Assembly: GCA_004195335.1 (NCBI GenBank)
Contig: SDWK01000787.1
Span: 1-7,184 of the forward strand
Direction: 5' to 3'
DNA from: Shewanella sp.
GTDB lineage: Bacteria; Pseudomonadota; Gammaproteobacteria; Enterobacterales; Shewanellaceae
Length of the DNA stretch: 7,184 bases
Shown here: positions 4,645 through 7,184 of the stretch, in pieces
How the letters are laid out: each line of letters starts with the position of its first letter
Position numbering within the stretch: the stretch's first letter is position 1
Translations under genes and position numbers: made by a program
Notes under the pieces: generated by a model
What the model was told of the DNA's origin: nothing
Databases searched by the model: none
What the model saw: the letters and a program-made list of their open reading frames with translations, nothing else

Positions 4645-6885
4645 ATGCGCTTCAACTTCCCAGTTTTTATCATCGATGAGGATTTTCGTTCCCAGAATGC
4701 CTCGGGTTTCGGTATCCGCGCACTGGCTGAGGCCATTGAGAAGGAAGGCTTTGAAGTGATTGGCGTGACCAGTTACGGGGATATCTCTTCGTTTGCTCAG
4801 CAGCAGTCGCGTGCGTCCACGTTTATTTTAGCCATTGATGACGAGGAGCTGGCCAACAAGGAGGAGGAGACGATCGCCGATCTGCGTGCGTTCGTGACCG
4901 AGATCCGGCACAAAAATTCCGAGATCCCGATTTTCCTGTATGGGGAGACTCGCACCTCGCGCCACCTGCCTAACGATATCCTGCGCGAGCTTCACGGTTT
5001 TATCCATATGTATGAGGATACGCCAGAGTTTATCGCGCGTTCGGTGTTACGTGAGGCCAAAGACTACCTTGACGCGCTGCCACCACCGTTTTTTCAAGCG
5101 CTGACCAAGTATGCGGCCGACGGTTCTTACTCCTGGCACTGTCCCGGCCATTCGGGGGGCGTTGCCTTTCTAAAGTCCCCGGTGGGGCAGATGTTCCATC
5201 AGTTTTTTGGCGAAAACATGCTGCGTGCCGACGTCTGTAATGCGGTAGAGGAGCTGGGTCAGCTGCTCGATCATACCGGCCCGGTCGCCGCGTCGGAACG
5301 TAATGCTGCCCGGATTTTCAACGCCGATCACCTCTATTTCGTCACCAACGGCACCTCCACCTCGAACAAGATTGTCTGGAACTCGACGGTGGCGTCGGGC
5401 GACATTGTGGTGGTCGATCGTAACTGTCACAAATCGATTCTGCATTCGATCATGATGACCGGGGCGATCCCGGTGTTCCTGATGCCTCAGCGCAATAACT
5501 TCGGCATCATCGGACCGATTCCGCGCGAGGAGTTTTTGTGGGAAAACATTCAGAAAAAAATTGCCGCACATCCCTTTGCGAGCAAGGCTAAAGGTAAGCC
5601 GCGGGTGTTGACGATTACCCAGTCGACTTACGACGGGGTGCTTTACAACGTCGAGGAGATCAAAGAATTTCTGGACGGCAAGATCGACACCCTGCACTTC
5701 GACGAGGCCTGGCTGCCGCACGCCGCCTTCCACGATTTTTATGGTGATTATCATGCCATCGGTGCGGATCGGCCGCGCTGCAAGGAGTCGATGGTGTTTG
5801 CCACCCAGTCGACCCACAAGCTCCTGGCCGGTCTGTCGCAAGCCTCACATATACTGGTTCAGAATGCGGAAAATACAGAGTTGGATCGGGACCATTTCAA
5901 TGAAGCATATTTGATGCACACCTCGACCTCACCGCAGTACGCCATCATCGCGTCCTGCGATGTGGCGGCTGCGATGATGGAGGCGCCTGGTGGCACGGCA
6001 TTGGTTGAGGAGTCGATTGACGAGGCGCTGGAGTTTCGGCGCGCGATGCGCAAGGTGCATGAAGAGTGGGGCGGTAAATGGTGGTTCACGGTCTGGGGCC
6101 CCGACGATCTATCCGAAGAGGGGATCGAGGAGCGTGAGGCCTGGATGCTTAATCCCGGTGAGCGCTGGCACGGCTTCAGTAACCTGTCGCCGGGCTTTAA
6201 CATGCTCGACCCGATCAAGGCGACCATCATCACCCCGGGGCTGGATCTGGATGGCGATTTTTCCGATGAGTTCGGTATTCCTGCGGCGATTGTCACCAAG
6301 TATCTCGCCGAGCATGGGGTGATTATCGAGAAGTGCGGTCTTTATTCGTTCTTTATCATGTTTACCATCGGCATCACCAAGGGGCGCTGGAATACGCTAG
6401 TGGCCGCCCTGCAACAATTTAAAGATGAGTACGATAAAAATACTCAGTGCTGGAAAGCGCTCCCCGATTTCGTGGCAAAACACAGCCGTTATGAGCGGGT
6501 TGGGCTTAAGGATCTGTGCGCGCAGCTTCACGGGTTCTATAAGGCCAACGACGTGGCACGGCTCACCACCGAGATGTATACCTCCGATATGATACCGGCG
6601 ATGCGCCCGGGCGATGCCTTTGCCAAGATGGCGCATCGGCAGGTAGAGCGGGTGTCGATCGATGAGCTGGAGGGGCGGGTGACGGCGATGCTGGTAACCC
6701 CCTATCCACCGGGTATCCCGTTGTTGATCCCCGGTGAGCGCTTCAACGCAACCATCGTGCGCTACCTCAAGCTCGCCCGTGATCTGAATCACCGTTTTCC
6801 TGGCTTTGAAACTGATATTCATGGCCTGGTGAAGCAGGAGCGTGACGGCGAGGTAGTGTATTGCGTCGATTGTGTGGCTGGCTAA
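4645..6885 (+). CDS. ldcA: PLP-dependent Orn/Lys/Arg decarboxylase, LdcA-like (probably lysine)
   Basis: This 746-residue cytosolic enzyme would remove the carboxyl group of a basic amino acid, giving cadaverine if lysine is the substrate. Residues 1 to about 150 are the response-regulator-like wing domain. The PLP fold-type-I core follows, with YSWHCPGHSGG from residue 162, GTSTSNK at 236-242 (phosphate binding), NCHKS with H262 stacking on PLP, DEAW with D353, and STHKLLAGLSQAS with K392 as the Schiff-base lysine. The C-terminal domain carries TPYPPGIPLL (from residue 685) and HRFPGFE. All catalytic residues are present and the length suits the family. Sequence feel is closest to Pseudomonas LdcA, with E. 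coli AdiA and LdcI more distant, so lysine is favoured but arginine or ornithine is not excluded. ATG 4645 is chosen for GGAGAG at 4633-4638. In-frame upstream codons are not needed. The gene is G+C-richer than the genes to its left and looks intact and native. Confidence 0.93.
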   Translation: MRFNFPVFIIDEDFRSQNASGFGIRALAEAIEKEGFEVIGVTSYGDISSFAQQQSRASTFILAIDDEELANKEEETIADLRAFVTEIRHKNSEIPIFLYGETRTSRHLPNDILRELHGFIHMYEDTPEFIARSVLREAKDYLDALPPPFFQALTKYAADGSYSWHCPGHSGGVAFLKSPVGQMFHQFFGENMLRADVCNAVEELGQLLDHTGPVAASERNAARIFNADHLYFVTNGTSTSNKIVWNSTVASGDIVVVDRNCHKSILHSIMMTGAIPVFLMPQRNNFGIIGPIPREEFLWENIQKKIAAHPFASKAKGKPRVLTITQSTYDGVLYNVEEIKEFLDGKIDTLHFDEAWLPHAAFHDFYGDYHAIGADRPRCKESMVFATQSTHKLLAGLSQASHILVQNAENTELDRDHFNEAYLMHTSTSPQYAIIASCDVAAAMMEAPGGTALVEESIDEALEFRRAMRKVHEEWGGKWWFTVWGPDDLSEEGIEEREAWMLNPGERWHGFSNLSPGFNMLDPIKATIITPGLDLDGDFSDEFGIPAAIVTKYLAEHGVIIEKCGLYSFFIMFTIGITKGRWNTLVAALQQFKDEYDKNTQCWKALPDFVAKHSRYERVGLKDLCAQLHGFYKANDVARLTTEMYTSDMIPAMRPGDAFAKMAHRQVERVSIDELEGRVTAMLVTPYPPGIPLLIPGERFNATIVRYLKLARDLNHRFPGFETDIHGLVKQERDGEVVYCVDCVAG

Positions 6886-6901
6886 AGGAGAGGGTTGAGT
6901 A

Positions 6902-6921
6902 CGCCGCCTGCAGGGGCGGCG
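6902..6921. terminator. GC-rich hairpin between convergent genes
   Basis: CGCCGCC (6902-6908) and GGCGGCG (6915-6921) form a perfect 7-bp stem with a 6-nt loop, midway in the 44-bp gap between the decarboxylase stop and the stop of the convergent gene. No T-run follows on either strand, so it is not a canonical intrinsic terminator. It could still block readthrough or protect 3' ends from both sides. Confidence 0.45.
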
Positions 6922-6929
6922 CTAAGGTC

Positions 6930-7184
6930 TTACCAGGGTTTGGCTTCAGCCTCTTCTTTGGGACGGTTCAGATAAGCCACTGCGGTGGTGAAGGCCGTTT
7001 CCTGAAATCCTTTTAAACCGGTGTCGCTGAAGGGGATCGGCAGCGGGGTCTGTTTCAGCGATTCTTTAATCAGGGCCGAAGATACCGTCACCACATCCAG
7101 GCCATCGATTAGCTGGATCGCCGCTTCCAGTTTGAAGCCTGTCGAGCTACCCGCGAACTTGCCCGAAGTAGGGCGCTGGCGAAT
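6930..7184 (-). CDS. C-terminal part of an unrecognised protein (truncated by window edge)
   Basis: The last 84 residues of a minus-strand gene are present, entering at the right edge and ending with TAA at 6932-6930. The visible sequence runs from IRQRPTSGKFAGSSTGFK through LEAAIQLIDGLDVVTVSSAL and LKQTPLPIPFSDTG to a tail ending EEAEAKPW. It is a mixed helix-strand segment without membrane stretches or Cys motifs. I do not recognise the family. The frame is real by its even composition, absence of internal stops and its convergent arrangement with a hairpin after the stop. It appears unrelated to the decarboxylase by sequence. Confidence 0.6.
   Translation of the reverse strand: MRQRPTSGKFAGSSTGFKLEAAIQLIDGLDVVTVSSALIKESLKQTPLPIPFSDTGLKGFQETAFTTAVAYLNRPKEEAEAKPW

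Noticed and set aside
5170..5841. Long minus-strand open frame of 223 codons inside the decarboxylase gene
   Set aside because: It is antisense to conserved catalytic core sequence of an intact gene and has no recognisable domain; it reflects the codon bias of the G+C-rich gene.
1..7184. CRISPR array, tRNA or rRNA genes
   Set aside because: I saw no evenly spaced direct repeats and no tRNA cloverleaf or rRNA-like sequence in either strand.

Overview
The window looks like a gammaproteobacterial chromosome: the housekeeping-type genes (a VF530-family protein, a YajD-type HNH protein and an LdcA-like amino-acid decarboxylase) have their closest recalled relatives there. This rests on recalled family resemblance, not a search. 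The last third is visibly richer in G+C than the middle, which is AT-rich and carries several signs of gene gain and decay.

Layout. Positions 1-900 hold the start of an IS1595-family insertion sequence on the minus strand. It runs off the left edge, and its transposase appears to have lost a catalytic Asp. Positions 900-1293 have no convincing gene but contain hairpins and, at 1172-1260, a well-formed integron attC-like recombination site. Positions 1254 to about 2044 read as an integron gene cassette. It opens with GTTATGTC, encodes a 228-residue single-pass membrane protein with a charged coiled-coil-like stalk, and closes with the exact inverse GACATAAC followed by a half attC. That half site ends where a 98-bp palindromic element (2045-2142) begins. 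No integron integrase is visible, so this would be a solitary or orphan (CALIN-like) cassette.

Positions 2300-3956 carry three small plus-strand genes: a VF530-domain protein with a long basic tail, a secreted phospholipase-A2-like protein broken by a frameshift with likely internal deletion, and a gamma-glutamylcyclotransferase-like protein. Next is a yajD homologue (4173-4556) interrupted by one in-frame TGA where the family has Trp, and then an intact 746-residue PLP-dependent Orn/Lys/Arg decarboxylase (4645-6885). The right edge holds the 3' end of a convergent minus-strand gene of unknown function.

How the genes work together. There is no sign of one pathway or a multi-gene operon; most genes have their own spacing and signals. 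The main story is an accessory segment (IS, orphan cassette, palindromic element, three damaged genes) next to conserved metabolic sequence. The most novel item is the cassette-encoded membrane protein with its flanking attC architecture.
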